Assembly (NCBI GenBank): GCA_963703385.1
Contig: OY969816.1
Coordinates: forward strand, 3,472,001-3,536,000
Direction of reading: 5' to 3'
From: Rhodoblastus sp963703385
Lineage (GTDB): Bacteria > Pseudomonadota > Alphaproteobacteria > Rhizobiales > Beijerinckiaceae
DNA length: 64,000 nt
Below the pieces are notes generated by a model, which was given only the letters and a program-made list of their open reading frames with translations, had not been told where the DNA came from and made no database searches. Position 1 is the stretch's first letter; each line of letters begins with the position of its first letter. Shown piece by piece: positions 41,234 through 50,113 of the stretch. The translations under genes and the position numbers were made by a program.

Positions 41234-44200
41234 TTGATCAAGGCCCTGCTCAATTTCAGTCTGACGCGACGCCCGATTGTCGTCCTGGGCGTGCTCGTCT
41301 TTCTGGCGACGGGCGTGGTCGCGTTCCGGCAGCTCAATATCGAAGCCTATCCCAATCCGGCGCCGGTCATTCTCGAGATCACCGCCCAGGCCGCCGGCCT
41401 CTCGGCGGAGGAGATGGAGAAATATTACACCATCCCGATCGAGCTCGGCCTTTATGTCACTCCCGGCGTCGTCAATATCCGCTCGACCTCGTTCTATGGC
41501 CTGAGCTTCGTCCGCGTGACCTTCAAATATGGCGTCGATTTCCATTTCGCTTACGCTCAGGCCGCGATCGCCCTCCAGCAGAATGTCTCGCTGCCCGGCA
41601 ATCAGACGCCGCAAATCCAGCAGTCCAGCCTCACCGGCGAGGTCTTCCGCTATCAGATCGTCGGCCCCCCACATTTCGGACTGACCAATCTGCGCACCAT
41701 CCAGGATTGGGTGGTGGCGCGCCGGCTGATGACCATTCCCGGCGTGGTCCAAGTCAATTCCTGGGGCGGCACCACCAAGGAATTCCAGGTCGATGTCGAT
41801 CCGGCCAAGCTTGAAGCCTTCAATGTCAGCGTCCCGCAGATCGTCACCGCGCTCGGCGCCGCCAATATCAATGTCGGCGGCCGTGAGATCACCATCGGCC
41901 AGCAATCGGTCAACATTCGCGGCATCGGCCTGATCGACGACGGCGGCGACGACGACCTGACCAAGGGCGATCGCGTCACGGATATCGAGAATGTCGTCCT
42001 GGCGCAAAGCAGCGGCACGCCCGTTCTGGTCAAGGACGTCGGCAAGGTCAGCGTCGGTTTTGTGCCGCGGCTCGGCATCGCCGGGCGGGACAATCAGGAC
42101 GACATCGTCGCCTCGATCGTGGTGATGGGCCGCACCGACCACACCAATGACGTCCTGCCCAAGATCAAGGAGATGGTGCAAAAAATCAATTCCGACGGAA
42201 CCCTGCCGCCGGGGGTTCACGTCGTGCCCTTTTACGACCGGATGTCGCTGGTCGATGTGACCACGCATACGGTGACGGAGAATCTGGTTTTCGGCTGCCT
42301 GCTGGTTTTCTTCATCCAGTGGCTGTTTCTCGGCGACCTGCGCAGCGCGATCATTGTCGCCGCCAATATTCCCTTCGCTCTGTTCTTCGCCATCATGATC
42401 ATGGTCGCGCAGGGACAGGACGCCAATCTGCTCTCGGTGGGCGCGGTCGATTTCGGCATCATCGTCGATTCCGCCGTGATCATCGTGGAAAACATCTTTC
42501 GCAATTTCCAGCTGCGCGGCAGTGACCGGCAGATGCTGCTCCAGCACCTTTCGGAAGGCTATTGGGGCGACGATCCGACGCGGCTTGGCGAGCGAGGCTT
42601 TACGGCGCGATGGACCAACCGCCTGCGCCTGATTCTGGTCAGCGTGCTTCAGGTGGACAAGGCGGTTTTCTTCACTGCCGCCATCACCGTCACCGCCTTC
42701 CTGCCGCTCTTCACCATGACCGGCGTCGAGGGCCAGATTTTCGGCCCCATGGCGCGCACTTACGCCTATGCCCTGACCGGCGCGCTCTTCACGGCCTTTA
42801 CGGTCACGCCGGTCATGGCCTCGTTCATCCTGGCGGCGCGGGTCAAGGAGCATGAAACCGCCTTCGTTCACGCCATCAGGAAAGTCTACACGCCGGCGCT
42901 GCGCTTCGCCCTCGACAATGTCGGCGTCGTCTTGGGCGTCGGTCTGGTCTTCGTCCTGCTCAGCGCCGGGCTCGCGACGCGGCTCGGCAGCGAGTTTCTG
43001 CCGGCTCTGGAAGAGGGAAATTACTGGATTCACGCCAATCTGCCGCCATCTTTGTCGCTCGAAGACGGCAATGCGGTGACCAACAAGATCCGCCGCATCC
43101 TGCTCCGCCATCCCGAGATCCTTACGGTGGTGTCGCAGCACGGGCGCCCCGACAACGGCTCCGACGCCTCGCCTTTTTCCAATGTCGAGATTTTCGCGCC
43201 GCTAAAACCTTTCGACCAATGGCCGGCGGGGCTGACCAAGGACAAGCTGACCGATCGATTGAACAAGGAATTGACCGAAGCTCTGCCCGGTGTCGGCTTC
43301 AATTTCTCGCAATATATCCAGGACAATGTCGAAGAGGCGCTCTCGGGCGTCAAGGGCGAGAACGCTGTCAAGGTGGTGGGCCCGAACCTCAAGAAGCTTG
43401 AGGAGATCGCTGATCAGGTCCAGAGGGCGATCGCCAACGTGCGCGGCATTGCCGACCTCGGCGTATTCCATGTCCAAGGTCAGCCGAACCTTGACATCAA
43501 GATCGACCGCGCCAGGGCGGCGCGCTATGGCCTCAACGTCGGCGACGTCAATAATGTCATTCAGGCGGCGCTCGCCGGCGCGACGGCGACGACTGTGCTC
43601 GAAGGCGACCGGCAGTTCGCCCTGACCGTGCGCCTGCAACGCCAGGACCGTCTCGACATCGACGAGATCAGGAAGCTCAAGGTCGCCTACGCCAGCGGCA
43701 ATGGCGCCCAGTTGTCCTATATTCCCTTGAGCGAACTCGCCGACATCGGCCTCGACACCGGCGCGTCCTTCATCTACCGCGACCTCGGCGCCCGCTACAT
43801 TCCGGTGAAATTTTCGGTGCGCGGCCGCGACCTCGGCGGCACGGTGGCGGAAGCGCAGGAGAGGATCGCGAAAGAGGTCAAGCTCCCGACGGGCTATCGT
43901 CTCGAATGGTCGGGCGAATTCGAGGATCTCGAAAAAGCGCGCGCGCGTCTGCTGATAGTCATTCCCGCGACGATCTGCCTGATCATCGTGCTGCTGTTCG
44001 GCCTGTTCAATTCGATGCGCGACAGTCTGGTGGCGCTGGCGGGCATTCCTTTCGCGATCTGCGGCGGGATCATCGCGCTTTATATCTCCGGCCTGGCCTT
44101 CTCGATTTCGGCGGCGATCGGCTTCATCTCGCTGTTCGGCGTCTCGGCGATGGACGGCATCCTCAACATCACTTATTTCCGCGAATTGCGCCTGCGCGGC

Positions 44201-44530
44201 ATGGACGTGGCGGAGGCGGTGTTCAGCGCCTCGGAGCAGCGCATGCGGCCGATGCTGATGACCGCGCTGTCCGCCGGCATCGGCCTGTTCCCGGCCGCGA
44301 TTTCGAGCGGAATCGGCAGCCAGGTTCAGAAACCTCTGGCGACGGTGGTGGTCGGCGGCATGACCATCGGCCCGATCCTGCTTCTGGTGGTTGCGCCGGC
44401 CATCCGTAAAGTGTTCCTTGGCAGCGACGAATTCATCCGCAGGCGCCGCCCGACCGACCCGCCGGCCCTGCCGCCGGATGAATTGGCCGGCGGCCCGCCG
44501 CCGAGCGAAGGACCGGAGCGCGGAACATGA
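41234..44530 (+). CDS. Heavy-metal RND efflux permease (CusA/CzcA family)
   Basis: A 1098-residue inner-membrane proton-driven pump with twelve spans. The N-terminus MIKALLNFSLTRRPIVVLGV starts at a TTG. The heavy-metal (HME) family is marked by VGAVDFGIIVDSAVIIVENI in the fourth span, with Asp residues for the proton relay, and by FGLFNSMRDSLVALAGIPFA in the second half. The two large periplasmic loops are complete (VARRLMTIPGVVQVNSWGG, GRPDNGSDASPFSNVEIFAP). I could not verify the methionine relay that makes CusA copper/silver-specific, so the metal remains open. It follows the adaptor by 48 bp. Confidence 0.94.
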   Translation: MIKALLNFSLTRRPIVVLGVLVFLATGVVAFRQLNIEAYPNPAPVILEITAQAAGLSAEEMEKYYTIPIELGLYVTPGVVNIRSTSFYGLSFVRVTFKYGVDFHFAYAQAAIALQQNVSLPGNQTPQIQQSSLTGEVFRYQIVGPPHFGLTNLRTIQDWVVARRLMTIPGVVQVNSWGGTTKEFQVDVDPAKLEAFNVSVPQIVTALGAANINVGGREITIGQQSVNIRGIGLIDDGGDDDLTKGDRVTDIENVVLAQSSGTPVLVKDVGKVSVGFVPRLGIAGRDNQDDIVASIVVMGRTDHTNDVLPKIKEMVQKINSDGTLPPGVHVVPFYDRMSLVDVTTHTVTENLVFGCLLVFFIQWLFLGDLRSAIIVAANIPFALFFAIMIMVAQGQDANLLSVGAVDFGIIVDSAVIIVENIFRNFQLRGSDRQMLLQHLSEGYWGDDPTRLGERGFTARWTNRLRLILVSVLQVDKAVFFTAAITVTAFLPLFTMTGVEGQIFGPMARTYAYALTGALFTAFTVTPVMASFILAARVKEHETAFVHAIRKVYTPALRFALDNVGVVLGVGLVFVLLSAGLATRLGSEFLPALEEGNYWIHANLPPSLSLEDGNAVTNKIRRILLRHPEILTVVSQHGRPDNGSDASPFSNVEIFAPLKPFDQWPAGLTKDKLTDRLNKELTEALPGVGFNFSQYIQDNVEEALSGVKGENAVKVVGPNLKKLEEIADQVQRAIANVRGIADLGVFHVQGQPNLDIKIDRARAARYGLNVGDVNNVIQAALAGATATTVLEGDRQFALTVRLQRQDRLDIDEIRKLKVAYASGNGAQLSYIPLSELADIGLDTGASFIYRDLGARYIPVKFSVRGRDLGGTVAEAQERIAKEVKLPTGYRLEWSGEFEDLEKARARLLIVIPATICLIIVLLFGLFNSMRDSLVALAGIPFAICGGIIALYISGLAFSISAAIGFISLFGVSAMDGILNITYFRELRLRGMDVAEAVFSASEQRMRPMLMTALSAGIGLFPAAISSGIGSQVQKPLATVVVGGMTIGPILLLVVAPAIRKVFLGSDEFIRRRRPTDPPALPPDELAGGPPPSEGPERGT

Positions 44531-46110
44531 CGACGATCCGTCGAGTGGCGCCGAAAAACGCGCTGGCCGCTCTCGCCGCGCTGGCCCTCGCCGGCTGCGC
44601 CGTCGGGCCGGATTTCGTCGCCCCGGCGTCGCCGCCCGCCGGCGGCTATACCGCGGAAAGGCTTGGCGCGACCTCGGGCGCCGCCACCCAGGGTGGGGCG
44701 TCGCAGCGGTTTGACGCCAACATGGACATTCCCGGCGAGTGGTGGAGGCTTTTCCACTCCAAGGCCCTCAACCGGCTGATCGAAACCGCGCTCGCCAATA
44801 ATCACGACCTCAAGGCGGCGGAGGCCGGGCTCAAGGCGGCCAAGGAAGCCGTCGAGGCGCAGAAGGGGTTTTTCTATCCCACCGTCGCCGTCACGCCCAA
44901 CGCCTATCGGCAGTTGCAGGCGACCGGCACTCTGGCGCCGACGCTCATCAGCAACCAGTCCTACTTCACGCTCTATACGCCGCAGGCGACGGTGTCCTAT
45001 TCGCCCGACGTCTTCGGCCTCAACCGCCGCACGGTCGAGTCGCTCCAGGCTCAGGCCGACATGCAGAAATTCCAGACCGAAGCAGCCTATCTGACTCTCA
45101 CCTCCAATGTCGTGGTCGGCGTGGTGCAGGAGGCCTCCTATCGTGGGCAGATCGCCGCGACCCAAAAGGCGGTCAAGGCGATGCGGGACCTGCTCGTCAT
45201 CCTGCGCGAGGAGAAAAAACTGGGGCAGACGGCGGAAGCCGACGTCGCGCTTCAGGAGGCGGCGCTCGCCCAGGCCGAGAGCGCGCTTCCCGTCCTCGAA
45301 AAGCAACTGGCGCAGCAGCGCGACCTGCTCACCGCCCTGACCGGCGGCCTGCCGAGCGAGCCAGCGCCGGAAAGTTTCGAACTGGCGAGCCTGCATCTGC
45401 CGCAAAAGCTCCCGTTGAGCCTTCCCGCCAATCTGGTCTGGCAGCGCCCTGACGTGCGCGCGGCGGAGGAAAATCTTCATTCGGCTCAGTCGCTGGTCGG
45501 CGTCGCCTTGGCAAATCGTCTGCCCAATTTCACTTTGACCGCCGACGCCGGCTCGACCGCGACGACACTCGCTCAATTGTTCGTGCCCGGCAATAATTTC
45601 TGGACCTTCGGCGGCGAGCTCAGTCAGACCATTTTCGCCGGCGGAACCTTGATGCACAGGGAAGCCGCGGCGCAGGCCGCCGCCGTGCAGGCGGCCGAGC
45701 AATACAAGAGCGTGGTGGTCAATGCGATGCAGAATGTCGCGGATTCCCTGCGCGCGATCCAGCACGACGCCGACGCCTTGAAGGCCGCGTCCGCGGCGGC
45801 GGCGGCGGCCGCCAAGAGCCTGAAAATCGCGCAAGGCCAGCGCAAGCTCGGCATGGTGAGCAACGCCACGGTCCTGCTCGCCGAACAGACTTATCTCAAC
45901 GCCGTGGTCGCGCGCGTCCAGGCCGAGGCGCTGCGCTATGCCGACACGGCGGCCCTGTTCCAGGCGCTCGGCGGCGGCTGGTGGAACCGGCCCCACGAGC
46001 TTGACCGCGTCGATAATGTCGCCCAGGCCAAGGTTCTGGACCTCAACCTCTATCCGGGCCCGCAACAGGCGGTGAAAGCGGAAGATTACAAGGTTTCGGC
46101 CCCCCATTAG
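44527..46110 (+). CDS. RND efflux outer-membrane lipoprotein channel (NodT/CusC family)
   Basis: A 527-residue TolC-like channel with a lipoprotein signal (ALAALALAGCAVGPDF; lipobox LAGC). The paired alpha-barrel repeats show GEWWRLFHSKALNRLIETAL, VSYSPDVFGLNRRTVESLQA and, in the second half, NLVWQRPDVRAAEENLHSAQ with VAQLEFSP-like LANRLPNFTLTADAG. ATG 44527 overlaps the permease stop by 4 bp, so all three efflux genes are coupled. The stop codon TAG is completed by the first base of the inverted-repeat element at 46110-46373: T and A of the stop are the TA target. Confidence 0.93.
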   Translation: MTTIRRVAPKNALAALAALALAGCAVGPDFVAPASPPAGGYTAERLGATSGAATQGGASQRFDANMDIPGEWWRLFHSKALNRLIETALANNHDLKAAEAGLKAAKEAVEAQKGFFYPTVAVTPNAYRQLQATGTLAPTLISNQSYFTLYTPQATVSYSPDVFGLNRRTVESLQAQADMQKFQTEAAYLTLTSNVVVGVVQEASYRGQIAATQKAVKAMRDLLVILREEKKLGQTAEADVALQEAALAQAESALPVLEKQLAQQRDLLTALTGGLPSEPAPESFELASLHLPQKLPLSLPANLVWQRPDVRAAEENLHSAQSLVGVALANRLPNFTLTADAGSTATTLAQLFVPGNNFWTFGGELSQTIFAGGTLMHREAAAQAAAVQAAEQYKSVVVNAMQNVADSLRAIQHDADALKAASAAAAAAAKSLKIAQGQRKLGMVSNATVLLAEQTYLNAVVARVQAEALRYADTAALFQALGGGWWNRPHELDRVDNVAQAKVLDLNLYPGPQQAVKAEDYKVSAPH

Positions 46111-46373
46111 AGCGTTTCCCGGCCATATTGGCGCAATCTGCCGAGGGGATTTCGCGCCGTGGCAAGGAGGGTGGCGACGGCCGTGTCGGGGACACGGCCG
46201 AGCCGGCCGACGCAGCGACGGCGCGAAAGCCCCCGGCCCGAAGGGTTCGCTTTCGGCGGACGCCCGGTGCGGCGTGCGCCTCGACCGCATCCCCGATGCG
46301 CTCTTCGGCGCGCGCCTGCCGGATCGTCTCCCCGAAAGCGAACAGATTGCGCCAATATGGCCGGGAAACGCTC
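46110..46373. mobile_element. 264-bp MITE-like element with 31-bp terminal inverted repeats and TA flanks
   Basis: The ends are perfect inverted copies (46110-46140 and 46343-46373; GAGCGTTTCCCGGCC outermost) and both are flanked by TA (46108-46109, 46374-46375). TA duplication is the mark of IS630/Tc1-mariner-type insertion. The inside is highly structured: a hairpin CGGCCGTGTC/GACACGGCCG near 46178-46201 and a nested inverted repeat GTTCGCTTTCGG (46245-46256) / CCGAAAGCGAAC (46332-46343). It contains no transposase, so it would need one in trans. The left end supplies the G of the upstream stop codon. Confidence 0.75.
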
Positions 46374-46506
46374 TAGCATCCGCCAAGGCGCCACTCGGGT
46401 TTCAAGATCATCTTGGCCTCGCGGTGGGAAGCGTTTAAGAGAGCGGGTTCGTAAAACTTTTCCGTTCCACCGCTCCATCGGCGCGCGAGGGTCACGAGCT
46501 AAAGAC

Positions 46507-47724
46507 ATGAATCTTTCATCGCCCAATTCCCTGCGTCAGGGGCCCGACGCGCGCGGCCATTTCGGCATTTTCGGTGGCCGTTTCGTCGCCGAAACCCTGA
46601 TGCCGCTGATCCTGTCGCTGGAAAAAGCCTATACGCAAGCGCGCCAGGACCCGGCTTATCAGGCCGAGTTGAACCATCTGCTCACCCATTATGTCGGAAG
46701 GCCGAGCCCGCTCTATTTCGCCGAGCGCATGACGGAAAAGCTCGGCGGCGCGAAGATTTATTTCAAGCGCGAGGAGCTGAACCACACCGGCGCGCACAAG
46801 ATCAACAATGTGCTGGGCCAGATCCTGCTGGCGCTGCGCATGGGCAAGAAGCGCATCATTGCCGAGACGGGCGCCGGCCAGCATGGCGTCGCCACCGCCA
46901 CCGCCTGCGCGCGCTTCGGCCTCGAATGCGTGGTCTATATGGGCGCGGTCGATGTCGAGCGGCAAAAGCCCAATGTTTTCCGCATGAACCTGCTCGGCGC
47001 CAAGGTGATTCCGGTCCAGTCCGGGGCGCGCACCCTCAAGGACGCCATGAACGAGGCCTTGCGCGACTGGGTCACCAATGTCGACAACACGTTTTACTGC
47101 ATCGGCACCGCCGCCGGCCCCCATCCCTATCCGGCCATGGTGCGCGATTTCCAGTGCGTGATCGGCGACGAGACTCGCAAGCAGATGATGGAGCTTGAAG
47201 GCCGCCTGCCGGATTCGCTGTTCGCCTGTATCGGCGGCGGCTCCAACGCCATCGGCCTGTTCCATCCCTTCCTCGACGATCCTTCCGTCGAGATGTACGG
47301 GGTCGAGGCGGCGGGCTACGGCCTCAATGTGCCCAACGGCCATGCGGCCTCGCTCGCCGGCGGCCGTCCGGGCGTACTGCACGGCAACCGCACTTATCTG
47401 CTGATGGACGACGACGGCCAGATTCTCGAAGGCCATTCGATCTCGGCCGGGCTGGATTATCCCGGCATCGGCCCGGAACACGCCTGGCTCAAGGAAAACG
47501 GCCGGGTGGCCTATCTTTCCGCCACCGACAAGGAGGCGCTCGCCGCCTTCCAGCTCTGCTCGCAGCTCGAAGGCATCATCCCGGCGCTGGAGCCGGCCCA
47601 CGCCTTGGCGAAAATCATCGAGATCGCGCCGAAGAAGCCGAAGGACCATCTGATGGTGCTTTGCCTGTCCGGACGCGGCGACAAGGACATTTTCACCGTC
47701 GCCGATCATCTCGGCGGGATGTGA
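46507..47724 (+). CDS. trpB: Tryptophan synthase beta chain
   Basis: A 405-residue PLP enzyme making tryptophan from indole and serine. The Schiff-base Lys is in ELNHTGAHKINNVLGQ, the substrate Glu in AETGAGQHGVATAT, and the phosphate-binding loop is CIGGGSNAIGLFHPF. GHSISAGLDYPGIGPEHA and LCLSGRGDKDIFTV close the domain. ATG 46507 gives the normal N-terminus; the frame stays open upstream into the inverted-repeat element, but that is not real coding sequence. trpA is 1.5 kb downstream on the same strand, separated by genes on the other strand. No trpF is present in the window. Confidence 0.98.
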   Translation: MNLSSPNSLRQGPDARGHFGIFGGRFVAETLMPLILSLEKAYTQARQDPAYQAELNHLLTHYVGRPSPLYFAERMTEKLGGAKIYFKREELNHTGAHKINNVLGQILLALRMGKKRIIAETGAGQHGVATATACARFGLECVVYMGAVDVERQKPNVFRMNLLGAKVIPVQSGARTLKDAMNEALRDWVTNVDNTFYCIGTAAGPHPYPAMVRDFQCVIGDETRKQMMELEGRLPDSLFACIGGGSNAIGLFHPFLDDPSVEMYGVEAAGYGLNVPNGHAASLAGGRPGVLHGNRTYLLMDDDGQILEGHSISAGLDYPGIGPEHAWLKENGRVAYLSATDKEALAAFQLCSQLEGIIPALEPAHALAKIIEIAPKKPKDHLMVLCLSGRGDKDIFTVADHLGGM

Positions 47725-47730
47725 GGCCGT

Positions 47731-48198
47731 TCAGGCTTCAGCGGCGGCGCGCAACGCCGCAATATCGAGTTTCGCCATCTCGCAGGCCGCCGCCATCACC
47801 CGTCCGCCGGTCGCGGGATCGCCGATCAGGCGCTTGAATTGCGCCGGAATGATCTGCCAGGTGACGCCGAAACGATCGGTGATCCAGCCGCAGCGCATCG
47901 GCATGCCGCCTTCGGCCAAGGCGTCCCAATAAAGATCGACCTCCGCCTGCGTTTCGCAGGAGATCAGCAAGGACATGGCCGGCGTCAGCGGGAATTCCTT
48001 GCCGCCATTGATCGCGATGATGTTCTGCCCGAACAACTCCATGGTCACGACGCGGGCGGCGCCCGCTACGCCACGCTCGCCTTCGCCGTAACGCGATATG
48101 TCGACGACCCGCGAATTGGGGAAAAGCCCGGCGTAAAAGGCCGTCGCTTCTTCCGCGCAGCCGTCGAACCACAGGCAGAGCGTGATTTTCTGGGACAT
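47731..48198 (-). CDS. VOC/PhnB-like protein (3-demethylubiquinone-type glyoxalase fold)
   Basis: A 155-residue single-domain protein of the PhnB-like vicinal oxygen chelate superfamily. It begins ITLCLWFDGCAEEATAFYAGLF, followed by ARVVTMELFGQNIIAINGG, SLLISCETQAEVDLYWDAL, CGWITDRFGVTWQIIPAQF and a C-terminal helix. Members bind small aromatic or thiol substrates, but few are characterised. It is convergent with trpB, six bases apart, and follows a second VOC gene by three bases on the same strand, so both probably form one operon under the divergent MarR regulator. Confidence 0.87.
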   Translation of the reverse strand: MSQKITLCLWFDGCAEEATAFYAGLFPNSRVVDISRYGEGERGVAGAARVVTMELFGQNIIAINGGKEFPLTPAMSLLISCETQAEVDLYWDALAEGGMPMRCGWITDRFGVTWQIIPAQFKRLIGDPATGGRVMAAACEMAKLDIAALRAAAEA

Positions 48199-48201
48199 TG
48201 T

Positions 48202-48651
48202 TCAGGATTTCGCCATATTGGCGTCGAGTTCTTCGGCTGTCCGGGAACAATCGACCATCCAGTGAATGCCGAAGCGATCAACCAACATGGCGAACTGCCG
48301 AGAGAAAAACGTTTCGCCCAGCGGCATGAAGAATTTTCCGCCCTCCGCCATTGCCGTGGCGACGCGCCGCGCCTCCTCCACGCTCTCGACCAAGATCGAC
48401 ACCCAAGACACGGGCGGCTGCGCGCCTTCGGGGCGGGGCTGGTTCATGTCGCCGCCCATCAGCCAGAAACCATCCTTTTCCAGAGCGACGTGCATGATCT
48501 TGTCGGGATCGACGTTCGGCGGCATCGGCACGCCAGCCGGAGCCTGGCTGAAACGAAGCTGGCGAATGATTTTCGCATTGAGGACCTTGGCGTAGAAGGC
48601 GAAGGCTTCGGCGCAATCGCCGTAAAACATGACATAGGGCGTGAATTTCAT
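48202..48651 (-). CDS. VOC-family protein (PhnB-like)
   Basis: A 149-residue vicinal oxygen chelate protein: MKFTPYVMFYGDCAEAFAFYAKVL at the start, given as about residues 1-24, IMHVALEKDGFWLMGGD, SWVSILVESVEEARRVATAM and FGIHWMVDCSR near the end. It is a distant relative of the neighbouring VOC gene. Its start codon is 54 bp from the MarR gene, and a TATAAT element (plus-strand 48678-48683) lies on its side of the shared palindrome. That makes it the likely target of the regulator. The natural substrate is unknown. Confidence 0.87.
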   Translation of the reverse strand: MKFTPYVMFYGDCAEAFAFYAKVLNAKIIRQLRFSQAPAGVPMPPNVDPDKIMHVALEKDGFWLMGGDMNQPRPEGAQPPVSWVSILVESVEEARRVATAMAEGGKFFMPLGETFFSRQFAMLVDRFGIHWMVDCSRTAEELDANMAKS

Positions 48652-48670
48652 GACGGCCTCGCTTTAGCGC

Positions 48671-48706
48671 TTGACTAATTATATTGATATCAACATAATT
48701 GATTCA
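48671..48706 (+). promoter_or_regulatory. Promoter of the MarR gene, predicted leaderless
   Basis: TTGACT (48671-48676) and CATAAT (48694-48699) are separated by exactly 17 bp. A start site six or seven bases downstream would fall on ATG 48706 itself, so the mRNA would have no leader. The region is strikingly AT-rich compared with its surroundings. Confidence 0.65.
48677..48700. promoter_or_regulatory. 24-bp MarR-type palindromic operator
   Basis: AATTATATTGAT and ATCAACATAATT are inverted halves with a single mismatch. The palindrome covers the spacer and -10 of the marR promoter, as well as a perfect TATAAT for the divergent VOC gene. MarR proteins typically bind such 16-24-bp AT-rich palindromes in exactly this position. 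Confidence 0.75.
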
Positions 48707-49168
48707 TGTCAACTCAAGCCCCGTCGCGCCAAGTTCCCTCATTTGCTTTCGAGGCGACCCAGCATATCCGCGATGCGTGCCTCTGCCTTCATGTCCAGCG
48801 GGCGGCGCGGGTCCTCGCGCGCGCTTTCGACGACGCGTTGCGCCCGTGCGGCCTGACCAATGGCCAGTTCTCCCTGCTCAACGCCCTGAACCGCCCCGCG
48901 CCGCCGTCCATGGCGCCAGTCGCGGCCTTGCTGGCGATGGATCGCACGACCCTGACCGCCGCGCTCAAGCCGCTGGTCCGGCGCGGAACTCGTCATTGTC
49001 GAAGCCGATCCGGACGACCGGCGCAGCCGGCTGTTGCGGCTGACCAACGAGGGGCATCGCCGCCTCGCCCAAGCCGCGCCGCTGTGGGATCACGCTCATG
49101 CCGCCATCGAAGCCCGGCTTGGCCAGCAGGCGGAGGCGTTGCGGAAGGCGCTCGCCGCCCTGGCCTGA
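48706..49168 (+). pseudogene. MarR-family transcriptional regulator interrupted by a one-base frameshift
   Basis: A winged-helix regulator. The first 93 codons encode the dimer helix and recognition region (LTNGQFSLLNALNRPAPPSM, VAALLAMDRTTLTAALKPLV). After RRG the frame changes: the natural continuation LVIVEADPDDRRSRLLRLTN (wing) and GHRRLAQAAPLW (C-terminal helix) lies in the +1 frame and ends at TGA 49168. One extra base near 48987-48989 explains it. Without correction the protein would have an unrelated tail ending at 49230. The wing DPDDRRS is perfectly typical, so the gene was functional until very recently or the base is a sequence error. It is divergent from the two VOC genes. Confidence 0.8.
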
Positions 49169-49213
49169 GCGAGCGAGTTTCCAAGGCCTCGCCATTGTGC
49201 TACGCCCACGCGC

Positions 49214-50113
49214 ATGAAGGACCGTATTGAAAAACGTTTCGCCAAGGCGAAGGCCGAAGGCCGCGCTGCGCTCGTCACCTTTGTCATGGCCGGCGATCCC
49301 GACCCGGCTTTGTCGCTCGACATTCTCAAAACCCTGGCCAAGGCCGGCGCCGATGTCATCGAAGTCGGCATGCCCTTTTCCGATCCGATGGCGGACGGGC
49401 CCGCGATCCAGGCGGCGGGTCTGCGCGCGCTGCACGCCGGCATGACGCTGCATGGCGTGCTGAAGATCGTCGCCGATTTCCGCAAGGAGGACGCCGACAC
49501 GCCGATCATCCTGATGGGCTATTACAACCCGATCTATGTCTATGGCGTGGACAGGTTCCTGGCCGACGCCAAGGCCGCCGGCGCCGATGGCATGATCGTG
49601 GTCGATCTGCCGCCGGAAGAGGACGAGGAACTTTGCCTGCCGGCGCTGAAAGTGGGCCTGAGCTTCATCCGGCTGGCGACCCCGACCACCGACGACGCCC
49701 GCCTGCCGGCGGTTCTCGCCAATACGTCGGGATTCGTTTATTATGTCTCGATCACCGGCATTACCGGCGCGGCCCGTCCCGATTATTCGCGCGTCGCCAC
49801 GGCCGTGAAACGGATCAAGGGCCACACCGAACTGCCGGTCGCGGTCGGCTTCGGCGTCAAGGACGCGGAGGCGGCGCGCGAGATCGCCCAGAACGCCGAT
49901 GGCGTGGTGGTGGGCTCGGCCCTGATCGACGCGCTGGCCAGAACGCTCGACGCCGAGGGACGCGGCGGGCCGGCGACGGTCGCGGCGGTCGGCAAACTGG
50001 CGGGCGAACTGGCGGCCGGCGTCGCGAGAGCAGCGGGCGAAAAAGCGGATGCCGGTTATTCGCTTGCGCGGGCCTTCGGTTCGCAAAAACGCTGCGAAAA
50101 CAAAGGAATCTAG
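49214..50113 (+). CDS. trpA: Tryptophan synthase alpha chain
   Basis: A 299-residue TIM-barrel lyase that splits indole-3-glycerol phosphate and channels indole to TrpB. The catalytic Glu and Asp lie in VIEVGMPFSDPMADGP. Phosphate-binding and loop motifs are YYNPIYVYGVDRF, YYVSITGITGAARP and VGFGVKDAEAARE. The C-terminal tail is about 25 residues longer than in E. coli. The stop codon TAG (50111-50113) is the first three bases of the palindromic repeat 50111-50150. It begins the series trpA, accD, folC. Confidence 0.97.
   Translation: MKDRIEKRFAKAKAEGRAALVTFVMAGDPDPALSLDILKTLAKAGADVIEVGMPFSDPMADGPAIQAAGLRALHAGMTLHGVLKIVADFRKEDADTPIILMGYYNPIYVYGVDRFLADAKAAGADGMIVVDLPPEEDEELCLPALKVGLSFIRLATPTTDDARLPAVLANTSGFVYYVSITGITGAARPDYSRVATAVKRIKGHTELPVAVGFGVKDAEAAREIAQNADGVVVGSALIDALARTLDAEGRGGPATVAAVGKLAGELAAGVARAAGEKADAGYSLARAFGSQKRCENKGI

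Noticed and set aside
41102..43141. 679-codon open frame opposite the RND permease
   Set aside because: Antisense to a well-conserved pump; no family signature, composition typical of shadow frames.
46159..46506. Upstream extension of trpB into the inverted-repeat element
   Set aside because: The frame is open by chance, is Arg/Pro-rich, and runs through the mobile element; ATG 46507 gives the standard TrpB N-terminus.
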